Shown here piece after piece: positions 7,837 through 17,294 of a stretch of DNA of 64,000 nt. Source of the stretch: Paraburkholderia phenoliruptrix. GTDB taxonomy: Bacteria; Pseudomonadota; Gammaproteobacteria; Burkholderiales; Burkholderiaceae. Where the stretch lies: assembly GCF_019511605.1 (NCBI RefSeq), contig NZ_JAEUAV010000001.1:310001-374000 (forward strand), read 5' to 3'. The translations under genes and the position numbers were made by a program. Under the pieces are notes generated by a model, which had not been told where the DNA came from, made no database searches, and saw nothing but the letters and a program-made list of their open reading frames with translations. Each line of letters opens with the position of its first letter. The first letter of the stretch is position 1.

Positions 7837-10094
7837 GCGGGCGCCCGCTTCGCGGGGTCGACGGGTGCGGGCCGCCACACGCTCAGCGTGTCGTCGGTCA
7901 GCGTGAGTTCGGTGAGATGCAGCAACGCGCGCATCCGGTAGCGCGCGAGCATGCTGGCATCGACGGCGATACCCGGTTCCGGCGGCAGCAGATCGAGCGC
8001 ACGCCGCGTGGCTGCCCGCGCATTGTCGACGGCCTGCGGCGTGGCGGCGACGAAAGCCTCGGCGAGCGCCGCAAGCCACGCCTGCTGCGCGTCGCGCCAG
8101 CCTGGCGGCAATAGCGCGCGGTTTTCGCCGCCTGGTTGGCCCTGCCCTTCGCCCCGCGCTTGCCTCAGCGGCCCGGCAAGCTGCTCGGTGTGGATGCGCA
8201 CCAGGATCATCGAGCGCCCTATCTCGAGCGCGGCGAACGCCCAGGCCATCAGGCGCTCGCGGTCCAGGTGCCGGTCCACCGGAGCCTGTGCGACCTCCAG
8301 CATGAAGTCGCGCACGCCCGCTTCGAAGCGATACAGAAGGTCGTCGAGCTCGCCGTCGCGCGCGTCCTCTGCAATCAAGGCGCGAATCTGGCCGATGTAC
8401 TTCGCGTTGATCCACTCGCCCGCGCGCGGCACCAGAACCGAAAACGCGACCGCAGCCACCGCGATACCGCACAAGAGCGCAAAGCCCGTGTCGAGATACC
8501 CGCTCGGGTTATAGACCGTCGGGTTCGTAATTGCGACGATAAAGCAGAAGTAGAGGCTAAAGCCGAGCCCGAGAATGGCCGTCTTTGCAAAGGTGTTCAC
8601 GTAGCTGCCCACCATCACGAAGATCGCCATGGACGCGGCGAGCAGTTCGAACGTACCGATGCGCGGCAGCACGAAAAAGTTAAAGCCGAAGCCCGCAATC
8701 CAGCCGGCGAGGCAGCCGCCGAAAACCTGCCAGCTCGCCACGATCGGATTCGGTGCGAGCGCGAACAGCGCACTTGTAATGGCCACGGCGACAATCGCCG
8801 TCGCACCGCCGACCCAGCCGGACGCCATCCACGCTGCACCGACCAGCAGCACCGCAACGGCCGCGCGCGCACCCGCAATGGTCGCGGCAGCCCGGTTGGC
8901 GCTCGCGCGCGTCGCCCGAGCGCGGCCGAGGCGAGCGACGGCCTCGAGCACCGACTGTGACCACGGCGCCCGCACAATGCTGCGTGCGGCGACATAGCTG
9001 TCGCACATCCTGCGCAGATCGTCGATTGAAAAGAGCAGCGCCGCGCCGGTGGCCGCGACGAACTGGCGCTCATGCGGCGGCAGGTCCGCGAGCGATTGCA
9101 GCAGGCGGGCCAAGTGCGCGGGCAAGGCCGCTTCGAATGCGTCGAGGCGGCTCGCCGTGGCCTTCACCTGTTCGATTGTCACGAGTTCGGCCGGTGCGTG
9201 ATTGGGCACGACCGCAAGCAGCCCGCCAAGCAGTTCCTGCACCGCGGCGAGCGCGCGCGGGTGCGCCTGTGCGGCCGCACGCGCCTGCAACTGCTGCAAC
9301 GCGTGCATCCAGCCGACGGTATCCAGAAAGCCGCGGTCGAAGGCCATATAGATGGGATTGCGCAAACGGATCAACGGATCTTCGAACACCGCGCCGCTGC
9401 GCAGAGTCTCCACGCCGACACGCTCGCGGATCAGCGCGACAAACGTGTCGAAGTCCGCGAGCGTTGCCGTGCGCTCGAGCAACGCGTGCATTGCGTTGAG
9501 CAGGTTGGTGAAGCTCTTCCGGCTCGATGCGTACAGCTCGGGCACGACTGGGCGTGGCAGCAGCACCGCACTGACCACGCTCGCGCAGACCACGCCGATC
9601 ACCACTTCGCTCACCGTGAACACCACGTTGTCGTACACGGCGTAAGGATTCGACCAGACGGGTATGGCGGTAATCGCCGTGCCGTATCCCGTCAGCACGA
9701 ATCCATACGACTGGAAATTGCGGTAGTACGCCGCGCCGAACACGCACACGCCGATCCACGCCGCCAGCGCGGTGAGGAAGAACCACGGCTGCTGCGCAAA
9801 CAACGCAATCAGCACCAGGCCGGCGAAGCTGCCGCCCACTATGCCGAGGCCGCGATAAAAGCCGCGCGCGATCACCATGCCGCTTTGCTGATGCATCATC
9901 ACGATGACGCAGGAGACCATCGCGGTAGCGGGCGTGCGCAGTTCGAGGCGCATGCACAGCCACATCGCGAGCGTCATCGCAATGGCCACCTTCGCGATAT
10001 GGCGAAAGCGCGGGCCGTCGTCGCTCCAGTAGGTGTTCAGCTCGCTGCGCCATCGGGGCAAGGTTGCGGTGGCCGCGTCCGCTTGCAGTGTCAT
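7833..10094 (-). CDS. FUSC-family inner-membrane efflux protein (AaeB-like)
   Basis: A 753-residue inner-membrane transporter, first gene of the efflux operon. Two clusters of membrane helices lie at about 30-190 and 385-530, each followed by a long cytoplasmic helical domain. This is the duplicated FUSC architecture of AaeB, the p-hydroxybenzoic acid exporter. I chose the ATG at 10094 because GGGGAG stands seven bases upstream; the open frame extends further without a ribosome site. The gene ends in an ATGA overlap with the NodT gene. Aromatic acids are the usual substrates of this family, but the present substrate is inference. Confidence 0.92.
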   Translation of the reverse strand: MTLQADAATATLPRWRSELNTYWSDDGPRFRHIAKVAIAMTLAMWLCMRLELRTPATAMVSCVIVMMHQQSGMVIARGFYRGLGIVGGSFAGLVLIALFAQQPWFFLTALAAWIGVCVFGAAYYRNFQSYGFVLTGYGTAITAIPVWSNPYAVYDNVVFTVSEVVIGVVCASVVSAVLLPRPVVPELYASSRKSFTNLLNAMHALLERTATLADFDTFVALIRERVGVETLRSGAVFEDPLIRLRNPIYMAFDRGFLDTVGWMHALQQLQARAAAQAHPRALAAVQELLGGLLAVVPNHAPAELVTIEQVKATASRLDAFEAALPAHLARLLQSLADLPPHERQFVAATGAALLFSIDDLRRMCDSYVAARSIVRAPWSQSVLEAVARLGRARATRASANRAAATIAGARAAVAVLLVGAAWMASGWVGGATAIVAVAITSALFALAPNPIVASWQVFGGCLAGWIAGFGFNFFVLPRIGTFELLAASMAIFVMVGSYVNTFAKTAILGLGFSLYFCFIVAITNPTVYNPSGYLDTGFALLCGIAVAAVAFSVLVPRAGEWINAKYIGQIRALIAEDARDGELDDLLYRFEAGVRDFMLEVAQAPVDRHLDRERLMAWAFAALEIGRSMILVRIHTEQLAGPLRQARGEGQGQPGGENRALLPPGWRDAQQAWLAALAEAFVAATPQAVDNARAATRRALDLLPPEPGIAVDASMLARYRMRALLHLTELTLTDDTLSVWRPAPVDPAKRAPA

Positions 10095-10268
10095 CAGGCT
10101 CCCCGTGTTTTGTTCGATGTGAAGTTGCGTGTGGCTCGGCCGCCGCTCTGGCCGCCGGTCCTGCCGCGTGCATGCCGCGCTATGCGTACGGTCATGAGTC
10201 TGCGATAGAAGCGACCGCCGCCTTTGCGCAAAAGCACGGTTTTTGCGCATACGCGAGACGTCGCGCGC

Positions 10269-10300
10269 AAAAAAGAAGGCGCCCGCAATGGCAGGCGCCT
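10269..10300 (-). terminator. Rho-independent terminator downstream of poxB
   Basis: On the minus strand a 7-bp stem, AGGCGCC pairing with GGCGCCT, encloses a 10-base loop and is followed by TCTTTTTT. It lies 30 bases after the poxB stop codon and 175 bases before the FUSC start. This separates poxB from the efflux operon. Confidence 0.85.
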
Positions 10301-10329
10301 CGGCGCGCGTCGCCTGGCTTGCGCGCTTC

Positions 10330-12051
10330 CTAACGCAAGTTCGTGCGCGCCAGTTCGACGATTTCGTCGCCGCGTCCGTTGAGGATTGCGCGCATCATGT
10401 AGAGGCTGAAGCCCTTTGCCTGCTCGAGCTGGATCTTGGGCGGCATCGCCAGTTCGTGCTTCGACGTGACCACGTCGACGAGCGCCGGGCCCGGATGATC
10501 GAAGGCCTGCTTGAGCGCGGCCGCCACGTCTTCCGACTGTTCGACGCGAATGCTGAAAATGCCGGCGCCCTTCGCGATTGCCGCGAAGTCGGTCTTCGCG
10601 AGGTCGACGTTGGTATCCAGATAGCCGCCCGCCTTCAATTCCATCGAGACGAAGCCGAGCAGGCTGTTGTTGAACACCACCACCTTGATCGGCAAGTCGA
10701 GTTGCCGCGCGGTGAGCAGGTCGCCAAGCAACATGGAGAGGCCGCCATCGCCGGATAACGACACCACCTGCCGCCCCGGATGCGCCCCTTGCGCACCGAG
10801 CGCCTGCGGCATCGCGTTGGCCATCGAACCGTGATTGAACGAGCCGTGCAACTGGCGCTTGCCGTTCATCGTCAGGTAACGCGCGGCCCACACCGTGGGC
10901 GTGCCGACGTCCGCGGTGAAGATCGCGTCATCGCTCGCGACTTCGTCGATCATCCTGGCGAGATACTGCGGGTGGATCGGGCGGCCGGGACCGGCTGGCG
11001 TCGCGAGGTCGTCGAGTCCCTTGCGGGCCGACGCATAGTGCTTGCGCGCGTTGTCGATGAAGCCGCGATCGGTCTTGCGTTGCAGCTTCGGCAGCGTGGC
11101 GGCGACGGTCTCCTTCACGGTGCCCACGAGCCCGAGCGAGAGCGGTGCGCGGTGGCCGAGCTGCGAACCCTTCCAGTCGACCTGAATGATTTTCGCGTCG
11201 GTCGGATAGAACGGCCGGTACGGAAAATCGCAGCCCAACAGCAACAACGTGTCGCACGACATCATCGCGTGATAGCCCGAGCTGAAGCCGATCAGGCCGG
11301 TCATGCCGACATCGTACGGGTTGTCGTATTCGATGAACTGCTTGCCGCGCAACGCGTGCACGATGGGCGCGCCGAGCGTATCGGCCAGTGCGACCACTTC
11401 GTCGTGCGCACCCTGCGTGCCGCTGCCGCACATGATCGTGACCGCGTCGGACGCATTTAATAGCGCCGCCAGACGGTCAAGGTCCTCTTCGGCGGGCAAG
11501 ATGCGCGCTGGCGCGCTCTCTGTCCACGAAGGGGCTTCGGCCGGCCCCTCGCTCAGCGCAATGTCGCCCGGCAGCACGATCACCGCGACGCCCCGCTCCT
11601 CGATGGCCGTGCGCATGGCGCGGGCCAGCACGCGCGGAAACTGTGCCGCCGACGACACCACCTCCACATAGTGGCTGCACTCCTTGAAGAGCTCCTGCGG
11701 ATGCGTTTCCTGAAAGTAGCCGAGGCCGATTTCCGTCGACGGAATATGCGCCGCAATGGCCAGCACCGGTTGATGATTGCGATGGCAGTCGAACAGGCCG
11801 TTGATCAGATGCAGGTTGCCCGGTCCGCAACTGCCCGCGCACACCGCGAGGCGCCCGCTCGAGGCGGCGTCGGCGCCGGCCGCAAAAGCGGCGGCTTCCT
11901 CGTGACGTGTGTGCATCCAGCGTATCGAACCGAGCTGGTCGAGGCTGTACGCGAGCCCGTTCAGACTGTCCCCGGTCACGCCCCAGATCCGTTCGACACC
12001 TGCTGCGGCGAGCGTTGCGGCAAGGTAACTGGCAATCGTGTTGCTGGCCAT
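10330..12051 (-). CDS. poxB: Pyruvate dehydrogenase (quinone), PoxB
   Basis: A 573-residue thiamine-diphosphate flavoenzyme that oxidatively decarboxylates pyruvate to acetate and CO2 and passes electrons to ubiquinone at the membrane. The catalytic Glu lies in '[14 protein letters not shown]'. The diphosphate/Mg site 'SGDGGLSM...VVFNNS' is present. The C-terminal tail '[19 protein letters not shown]' closely resembles the lipid-activated amphipathic end of E. coli PoxB, and the length matches (572 there). It stands alone, with a terminator downstream and a long divergent gap upstream shared with a LysR gene. Regulation by that LysR protein is possible but unproven. Confidence 0.95.
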   Translation of the reverse strand: MASNTIASYLAATLAAAGVERIWGVTGDSLNGLAYSLDQLGSIRWMHTRHEEAAAFAAGADAASSGRLAVCAGSCGPGNLHLINGLFDCHRNHQPVLAIAAHIPSTEIGLGYFQETHPQELFKECSHYVEVVSSAAQFPRVLARAMRTAIEERGVAVIVLPGDIALSEGPAEAPSWTESAPARILPAEEDLDRLAALLNASDAVTIMCGSGTQGAHDEVVALADTLGAPIVHALRGKQFIEYDNPYDVGMTGLIGFSSGYHAMMSCDTLLLLGCDFPYRPFYPTDAKIIQVDWKGSQLGHRAPLSLGLVGTVKETVAATLPKLQRKTDRGFIDNARKHYASARKGLDDLATPAGPGRPIHPQYLARMIDEVASDDAIFTADVGTPTVWAARYLTMNGKRQLHGSFNHGSMANAMPQALGAQGAHPGRQVVSLSGDGGLSMLLGDLLTARQLDLPIKVVVFNNSLLGFVSMELKAGGYLDTNVDLAKTDFAAIAKGAGIFSIRVEQSEDVAAALKQAFDHPGPALVDVVTSKHELAMPPKIQLEQAKGFSLYMMRAILNGRGDEIVELARTNLR

Positions 12052-12535
12052 GCTTGACTCCTTTTCACGGTGGATGAGATCGACTGGCTCACACTAGCAG
12101 ACTGCGGCCGAGTAGGCAGGCAAGCCACCGTTGGCAAGCTGCAACACTGCGGCAATGCGGCGAACAGGAGCAGCGAGCCACATATCGGCCACATATTGGC
12201 GGCAACACGACAGCGCGCCAGCGTCGCGGCAACGCTCACAAACTAGGCGACGGACACGAAGAAGTCCTGAACGACGGCTTAAAAGACCTGAACGACGGCC
12301 GCTACGATAAGCCGCGCATGCCATTGCGCCGAGCAACATCGACGCCCGGCTGACGGTGCGCCGCCATACGCGGTTCTTCTTTTGCGAACCTATACGAACG
12401 GATGAGTGCCGTGAATGCATAGGTGAGCACGTGAGCCCTATGTAGGGATGGTGCTACGGCGCCGCGAATCGTATCGTTTCCACATCGGTCAAGCAGTGTT
12501 GTCGGGCTCAATGGAATCGGGAGATCGGAGCGGCC
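12052..12535. other. Divergent promoter region of poxB and a LysR gene
   Basis: 484 bases lie between two divergent starts. No gene is seen. It contains a direct repeat of CTGAACGACGG (near 12266 and 12288) spaced about two helical turns, and an inverted repeat CCCTA-TG-TAGGG at 12436-12447, about 90 bases before the LysR start. These are candidate operators for the LysR protein or another regulator. No sigma-70 boxes were assigned with confidence. Confidence 0.45.
12436..12447. promoter_or_regulatory. CCCTA-N2-TAGGG inverted repeat upstream of a LysR gene
   Basis: A perfect 5-bp inverted repeat with a 2-base spacer lies 88 bases before the LysR start. The inner arms match the palindrome at 1054-1063. 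It could be an operator for the LysR gene or poxB, or a site for the FixJ-type regulator. All of this is inference from symmetry and position. Confidence 0.22.
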
Positions 12536-13447
12536 ATGGACAGAATCTTCAGCATGCGGGTGTTCTCGCGGGTAGCGGAAACCGGAAACTTCAGCGCGGT
12601 TGCGAAACACATGGACTGCAGCGCCGGCAATATTTCGCGCGCTGTGGTCTCACTGGAGGAGCATCTGCATACGCGGCTTTTGCAGCGCACGACCCGCAGC
12701 GTCTCGCTCACCGAGTGCGGCGAGCGCTACTACCGTCGCTGCAAGAAGATCCTGGCCGAGATCGACGAGGCCGACGCCGAGGCGAGCAACGCCCACATGC
12801 TGCCGCGCGGCACGCTGCGAGTACATGCGGTGCCCGACATTGGCCTGAAGCAGTTGACGTCCACCATCGTCGAATATCGCCATGCGTTTCCGGCCGTCTC
12901 TATCGACCTGAAGCTGCTGCCGCGCATGGCCAACCTGATCGAAGACGAGGTCGACGTGTCGATCATCTCGGCGGCGTCGCTACCCGACTCCCGCAACGTG
13001 AGCCGGCTGATCGGGCGTTGCCAACGCATTCTGGTTGCCGCGCCCTCCTACCTCGCACGGCATCCGGTGCACAGCGTGGACGATCTGCCGAATCACACGC
13101 TCATGCAAAGCAGGTCGTCGTTCGATCCGCCTACTGAGTGGCCCGCAGGCGACGCGGCGCAGGCCGGGCACTTCGTCGTCAACAACATGCAGGCGCTGCG
13201 GCTTGCGTTGCTCGAAGGCGCGGGCGTCGGCGCGGTGCCGGCTTACTCGGTCCAGGACGAGCTCAAGGAAGGAAAGCTGGTTCAGCTGTTCGCGCACTAC
13301 CCGCTCGAAGCAACCAATGTGTTCGTCGTGTATCCGTCGCGGCAATTCGTCGACGCGAAGATCAAGACATTTGTGGATCACCTGATCGTGTCGCTCAAGC
13401 AGAAACTGGATTTGCGCGCGGAACATGGCACTGCGGACATCGCGTAG
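12536..13447 (+). CDS. LysR-type transcriptional regulator
   Basis: A 303-residue LysR-type regulator. The N-terminal winged helix-turn-helix spans about residues 1-60 ('FSRVAETGNFSAVAKHMDCSAGNISRAVVSLEEHL'). A substrate-binding fold of the CrgA/DsdC type follows ('GTLRVHAVPDIGLKQLT'). The ATG at 12536 follows GGAGCGGCC. It is divergent from poxB across a 484-base gap and convergent with the next LysR gene. The target could be poxB or its own gene; the effector is unknown. Confidence 0.9.
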   Translation: MDRIFSMRVFSRVAETGNFSAVAKHMDCSAGNISRAVVSLEEHLHTRLLQRTTRSVSLTECGERYYRRCKKILAEIDEADAEASNAHMLPRGTLRVHAVPDIGLKQLTSTIVEYRHAFPAVSIDLKLLPRMANLIEDEVDVSIISAASLPDSRNVSRLIGRCQRILVAAPSYLARHPVHSVDDLPNHTLMQSRSSFDPPTEWPAGDAAQAGHFVVNNMQALRLALLEGAGVGAVPAYSVQDELKEGKLVQLFAHYPLEATNVFVVYPSRQFVDAKIKTFVDHLIVSLKQKLDLRAEHGTADIA

Positions 13448-13490
13448 CGCCATGCCGCACGCACAGCCATGCGGCCCGCGAAGCCCGCGT

Positions 13491-14411
13491 TCAACCTTCG
13501 CACGAGGCCCGCAAGCGCGGCTCGAGAAACTGCAGGAGCGCACGGACCTTGCTCGACTGACGGCGATTGGGCAGATACGCGGCGTACACGACGGCGTCGC
13601 CCGCCTGAGGCCGCGCGTCGAACGGCTCGAAAAGGCGCGTGAGGCGTCCAGCGCGAACCTCGGCTGCGACCTGCCATTGCGGCAGCAGTGCGATGCCGCT
13701 TCCGGCCAGCGCGGCTTCGAGGAGCACGTCGAGACTGTTCGAAAGCAGACGCCCGCGCACCTCCACGGGCTGCGGTTCGCCGTCGCGCTGGAAACTCCAC
13801 ACCTGGCGCGAGCGGTAGCCGCCGCCGTAAGCAAAACGCAGGCACTCGTGGCCGGCGAGTTCGGCGGGCGTCCGGGGTGTGCCGTGGCGGCGCAGGTATT
13901 CACGACTCGCCACGACATGGCGCGGATTGTCCGCGAGCTTTCTGACGATCAGATTCGCGTCGCGCTCGGCCAGGCCGATGCGCATCGCGACGTCGATCCG
14001 CTCCACCGCGAGATCGACGAAATGGTCGCTCACCACCACGTCGAGAAACACGCGCGGATGCTCCGCCAGAAACGCCGCCAGATGCGGCGCGAGGCACAGC
14101 CGGCTGTAAGTGGACGGCACCGCGATGCGCAGCGCGCCGACCGGCGACGCGCCGCTGTCGAACACGCTGTCGTCGGCCTCGGCAAGATCGTCGAGCACCT
14201 TCGAAACCTGTTCGACGTAGGCGACGCCCGCGTCGGTCAGGCTGACCTTGCGCGGCGTGCGAGTCAGCAGCGCGGTGCCCAGCGAATCCTCGAGCGAATC
14301 CATCAGGCGCGTGACCGACGACGTGGCGACGCCAAGGCGTTGCGCGGCCTTTGAAAAGCCGCCCGCATCGGCTACTTCGAGCAAGGTTTTGACGGCGAGA
14401 AATTTGTCCAT
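13491..14411 (-). CDS. LysR-type transcriptional regulator divergent from an MFS gene
   Basis: A 306-residue LysR regulator. The N-terminal helix-turn-helix ('FLAVKTLLEVADAGGFSKAAQRLGVATSSVTRLMDSLEDSL') is followed by the effector domain. I chose ATG 14411 because it gives the standard family N terminus 'MDKFLAVKTLLEV'; the frame stays open 20 codons further without support. It is divergent from the MFS exporter gene across 200 bases, an arrangement that usually means the regulator controls the transporter. The effector is unknown. Confidence 0.9.
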   Translation of the reverse strand: MDKFLAVKTLLEVADAGGFSKAAQRLGVATSSVTRLMDSLEDSLGTALLTRTPRKVSLTDAGVAYVEQVSKVLDDLAEADDSVFDSGASPVGALRIAVPSTYSRLCLAPHLAAFLAEHPRVFLDVVVSDHFVDLAVERIDVAMRIGLAERDANLIVRKLADNPRHVVASREYLRRHGTPRTPAELAGHECLRFAYGGGYRSRQVWSFQRDGEPQPVEVRGRLLSNSLDVLLEAALAGSGIALLPQWQVAAEVRAGRLTRLFEPFDARPQAGDAVVYAAYLPNRRQSSKVRALLQFLEPRLRASCEG

Positions 14412-14611
14412 TGACGACCCGACTGGCTGTTCCGTTGCACAAAACGCAACGTCGGATTCCATTTTAGCCATATTCCACGCCTTGCACGCAACGCTTAAGC
14501 TTCATCAGGCGCGCTCGAAGAACCAGGACGCGCAGGTGAACGACGCGGTCTCGCGCGCCGGGCTTCATGCATAGAACCACCGTTTCTGCCTCTTTACTTC
14601 ACGGAGTTGTC

Positions 14612-15826
14612 ATGTCAACCCAGCCATCCGCCGCGACCCGCGCCGGCAGTCCCGTCAAACTGACGCAAAGCCTGATCGCGCTGTTTGCGTTCTGCTGTGG
14701 CGCTATCGTCGCCAACCTGTATTACGCGCAGCCGATCACCGAACTGATCGCGCCGGACATCCACATGTCCGGCGGCACGGCGAGCCTGATCGTCTCGCTC
14801 ACGCAGATCGGCTATGCGTTCGGACTGTTCTTCCTGGTGCCCCTCGGCGACCTGCTGGAAAACCGCAAGCTGATGATCGTCACCGCGCTGGTGTCCATCG
14901 CCAGCCTCACCGCCGCGGCGTTCGCGCATCAGCCCAGCGCGTTTCTCGTCATTTCCCTGCTGGTCGGCTTCAGTTCGGTGGCCGTGCAGATCCTGATTCC
15001 GCTCGCGGCGCATCTGGCACCGGACGAATCGCGCGGCAAGGTGGTCGGCACGATCATGAGCGGCCTGCTGCTCGGCATTCTGCTGGCGCGTCCGGTCTCG
15101 AGCGTGGTGGCCGGACACTTCGGCTGGCGCGCGGTGTTCGGCGGTGCCGCCGTGCTGATGGCAATCGTCACGAGCGTTCTCGCGTTGACCATTCCGCGCC
15201 GCCAGCCCGATCACCGGGCCACGTACTTCGAACTGATCGCCTCGCTCGGCCATCTGCTGCGCACCATGCCGATACTGCGGCACCGTTCGCTTTACCAGGC
15301 ATTGATGTTCGCCTCGTTCAGCCTGTTCTGGACTGCGATTCCCGTCGAACTGACGCGCCACTTCGGCCTCACGCAAACGCAGATCGGCATTTTCGCGCTG
15401 GTCGGTGCAATCGGCGCGACCTCGGCTCCGGTTGCAGGCCGGCTCGCCGACGCGGGCCACACTGTGCGCGCGACGCTCATCGCACTGGTGGTGGGCGCCC
15501 TCGCCTATACGCCTGCGTTGATCCACCCGGCGTGGGGTGTCGTCGGGCTGGTGGTCACCGGCATCGTGCTGGACTTCGCTGTGCAGATGAACATGGTGCT
15601 CGGCCAGCGCGAGATCTACGCGCTGCATGCGGCGAGCCGCAACCGGCTGAACGCGCTGTACATGACCAGCATCTTCGCGGGCGGCGCATTGGGCTCCGCA
15701 CTCGCCAGTCCGCTCTATGAACACGGCGGCTGGCCGCTCGTGGCGGCGGTCGCCACGGCCTTTCCGCTGATCGCGCTCGCGCATTACCTGATGATCGGCC
15801 GCCCGCATGCAGCGCGTCACGGCTGA
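14612..15826 (+). CDS. MFS transporter, drug/metabolite exporter type
   Basis: A 404-residue, 12-helix major facilitator. The loop between helices 2 and 3 holds 'PLGDLLENRKLMI', the family motif A equivalent, and helices are evenly spaced to the C terminus. The overall pattern, with 'LYYAQPITELIAPDIHMSGG' near the N terminus, matches proton-driven exporters of the arabinose/drug efflux group. ATG 14612 follows GGAG at an eight-base spacing; an upstream in-frame ATG lacks one. It is divergent from the LysR gene at 13491-14411. A 20-bp palindrome lies just after the stop. The substrate is unknown. Confidence 0.88.
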   Translation: MSTQPSAATRAGSPVKLTQSLIALFAFCCGAIVANLYYAQPITELIAPDIHMSGGTASLIVSLTQIGYAFGLFFLVPLGDLLENRKLMIVTALVSIASLTAAAFAHQPSAFLVISLLVGFSSVAVQILIPLAAHLAPDESRGKVVGTIMSGLLLGILLARPVSSVVAGHFGWRAVFGGAAVLMAIVTSVLALTIPRRQPDHRATYFELIASLGHLLRTMPILRHRSLYQALMFASFSLFWTAIPVELTRHFGLTQTQIGIFALVGAIGATSAPVAGRLADAGHTVRATLIALVVGALAYTPALIHPAWGVVGLVVTGIVLDFAVQMNMVLGQREIYALHAASRNRLNALYMTSIFAGGALGSALASPLYEHGGWPLVAAVATAFPLIALAHYLMIGRPHAARHG

Positions 15827-15845
15827 TTGCGCGGTGCGCTTGCAA

Positions 15846-15865
15846 CCGGGCGGCGCGCCGCCCGG
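15846..15865 (+). terminator. 20-bp GC-only palindrome after the MFS gene, possible terminator
   Basis: A perfect palindrome with arms CCGGGCGGCG and CGCCGCCCGG and no spacer begins 20 bases after the MFS stop. The transcript would form a stem with a minimal loop, followed by CTAAAAA rather than a U-tract. It may act as a terminator in either direction or as a cruciform; the missing U-run keeps confidence low. Confidence 0.35.
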
Positions 15866-15872
15866 CTAAAAA

Positions 15873-15956
15873 GGGCTTCAAACAGGGCTTCAAACAGGGC
15901 TTCAAACAGGGCTTCAAACAGGGCTTCAAACAGGGCTTCAATCAGGGCTTCATTAA
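15873..15956. repeat. 12-bp tandem repeat (unit GGGCTTCAAACA), seven copies
   Basis: Seven contiguous 12-bp units are present. The first five are identical (GGGCTTCAAACA), the sixth is GGGCTTCAATCA and the seventh GGGCTTCATTAA. The decay at one end suggests growth by slippage at the other. On either strand it gives open repeat peptides (Arg-Ala-Ser-Asn or Lys-Pro-Cys-Leu), but no ribosome site drives them. It lies between the MFS gene and the ene-reductase gene. Confidence 0.95.
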
Positions 15957-16063
15957 CAAGAATTCAGCGTGGCTTCAGGAATTGTCGACGCGTTGGCGAT
16001 ACGCTCGCCTGCATTGTGCATCCGCCTGAACGACGCTCCACTGCTCGCCAAGGAACAACCACC

Positions 16064-17227
16064 ATGTCCTCACTTTCCCCTTTGCTCGACGGTTACGATC
16101 TCTGCGGGCTGCACTTGCCGAACCGCGTCGCCATGGCGCCGATGACGCGCTCACGGGCGCCCTCGCGCGGACGCCCCACCGAACTGATGGCGCGCTACTA
16201 CGCGCAGCGCGCGTCGGCGGGATTGATCGTCAGCGAAGCGACCAATGTCAACGCAGCCTCCGCGGCGTTCGACCTGACGCCGGGCATTTTCACGGCGGAG
16301 CAGATTGAAGGCTGGCGCACGGTCACGAGCCAGGTGCACGCCGAGGGCGGGCGCATTTTCATGCAGTTGTGGCATAGCGGGCGCGTCAGTTCTTTCGCGC
16401 TGCTCGGCGGCGAGGCGCCGCTCTCGCCTTCGGGCGTGAACGACGACCTCGAACAGTTGCAGGTCTGGGCCCAGTTGCACAACGGCCAGTACACAAAGAT
16501 TCACGCGACGCCTTCGCGCGCCATGTCGCTCGACGAAATCCGGCTGACGATCGACGCCTTCCGCCAGGGCGCGGCAAACGCGATGGCCGCGGGCTTCGAC
16601 GGCGTCGAAGTGCATGCGGCGAACGGTTATCTACCGCATCAGTTTCTCTCGTCCACCATCAACACGCGCGAGGACCGGTACGGCGGTTCGGTGGCGAACC
16701 GCGCGAATTTCCTGCGCGACATCGTCGAGCAAATCGGCTCGGTGATGCCGCTCGATCGGGTCGGCGTGCGCATCTCGCCTTACGCGCACTACAACAACGT
16801 GAGAGACGCGGACCCGGACGGCACTTACGACTACGTCGGCAGAATGCTCGGCGAATTCGGCGTGGCCTATGTGCATGCGGCGGACACGAACGGCTGGAGC
16901 GGCAAGCCGGACTTGCCGCGCATTATCGAGCGCTTGCGCCGCGCGTATCCGGGCACGCTGATGGTCAACGGCGGGATTTCCGTGAGTGCTGCCGAGGCGC
17001 TGATCCGCGACGGCCAAGCCGATCTCGTCGCATTTGCCCGCGCTTACATTGCGAACCCCGATCTGGTCGAGCGCATCGGCAACGGCGCGCCGCTCGCCGC
17101 GCCGAGAACCACGGGCTGGTATGGCGGCGACGCCGCCGGTTACGTCGACTATCCGTTCGACGGCAGCGCGAGCAGCCGCACGCCGGAGCCGGCTGGCGAA
17201 CTGCCGGCCCGCGCAGGCCACGCATGA
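16064..17227 (+). CDS. Old Yellow Enzyme family alkene reductase (NemA/XenB-like)
   Basis: A 387-residue FMN ene-reductase that would reduce activated C=C bonds or nitro groups with NAD(P)H in the cytoplasm. Family motifs are the N-terminal 'LPNRVAMAPMTRSRA', the region 'VEVHAANGYLPHQFLSSTIN' followed by 'TREDRYGGS', and 'LVAFARAYIANPDLVERI' near the FMN phosphate. The ATG at 16064 follows AAGGA; the frame extends upstream only through the 12-bp repeat. It precedes the cytochrome/molybdoenzyme genes by 67 bases and may be co-transcribed. The physiological substrate is unknown. Confidence 0.92.
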   Translation: MSSLSPLLDGYDLCGLHLPNRVAMAPMTRSRAPSRGRPTELMARYYAQRASAGLIVSEATNVNAASAAFDLTPGIFTAEQIEGWRTVTSQVHAEGGRIFMQLWHSGRVSSFALLGGEAPLSPSGVNDDLEQLQVWAQLHNGQYTKIHATPSRAMSLDEIRLTIDAFRQGAANAMAAGFDGVEVHAANGYLPHQFLSSTINTREDRYGGSVANRANFLRDIVEQIGSVMPLDRVGVRISPYAHYNNVRDADPDGTYDYVGRMLGEFGVAYVHAADTNGWSGKPDLPRIIERLRRAYPGTLMVNGGISVSAAEALIRDGQADLVAFARAYIANPDLVERIGNGAPLAAPRTTGWYGGDAAGYVDYPFDGSASSRTPEPAGELPARAGHA

Positions 17228-17294
17228 CGCGGCGCGTCGCCTTCACTTGCGGCGCTGCGCGCCGCTTCTTCCACGGCAAATCACAGGTGTGCGA

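Noticed and set aside
15555..15941. A minus-strand frame starting with Lys-Pro-Cys-Leu repeats
   Set aside because: The repeats come from the 12-bp array, and the rest is antisense to the MFS gene.
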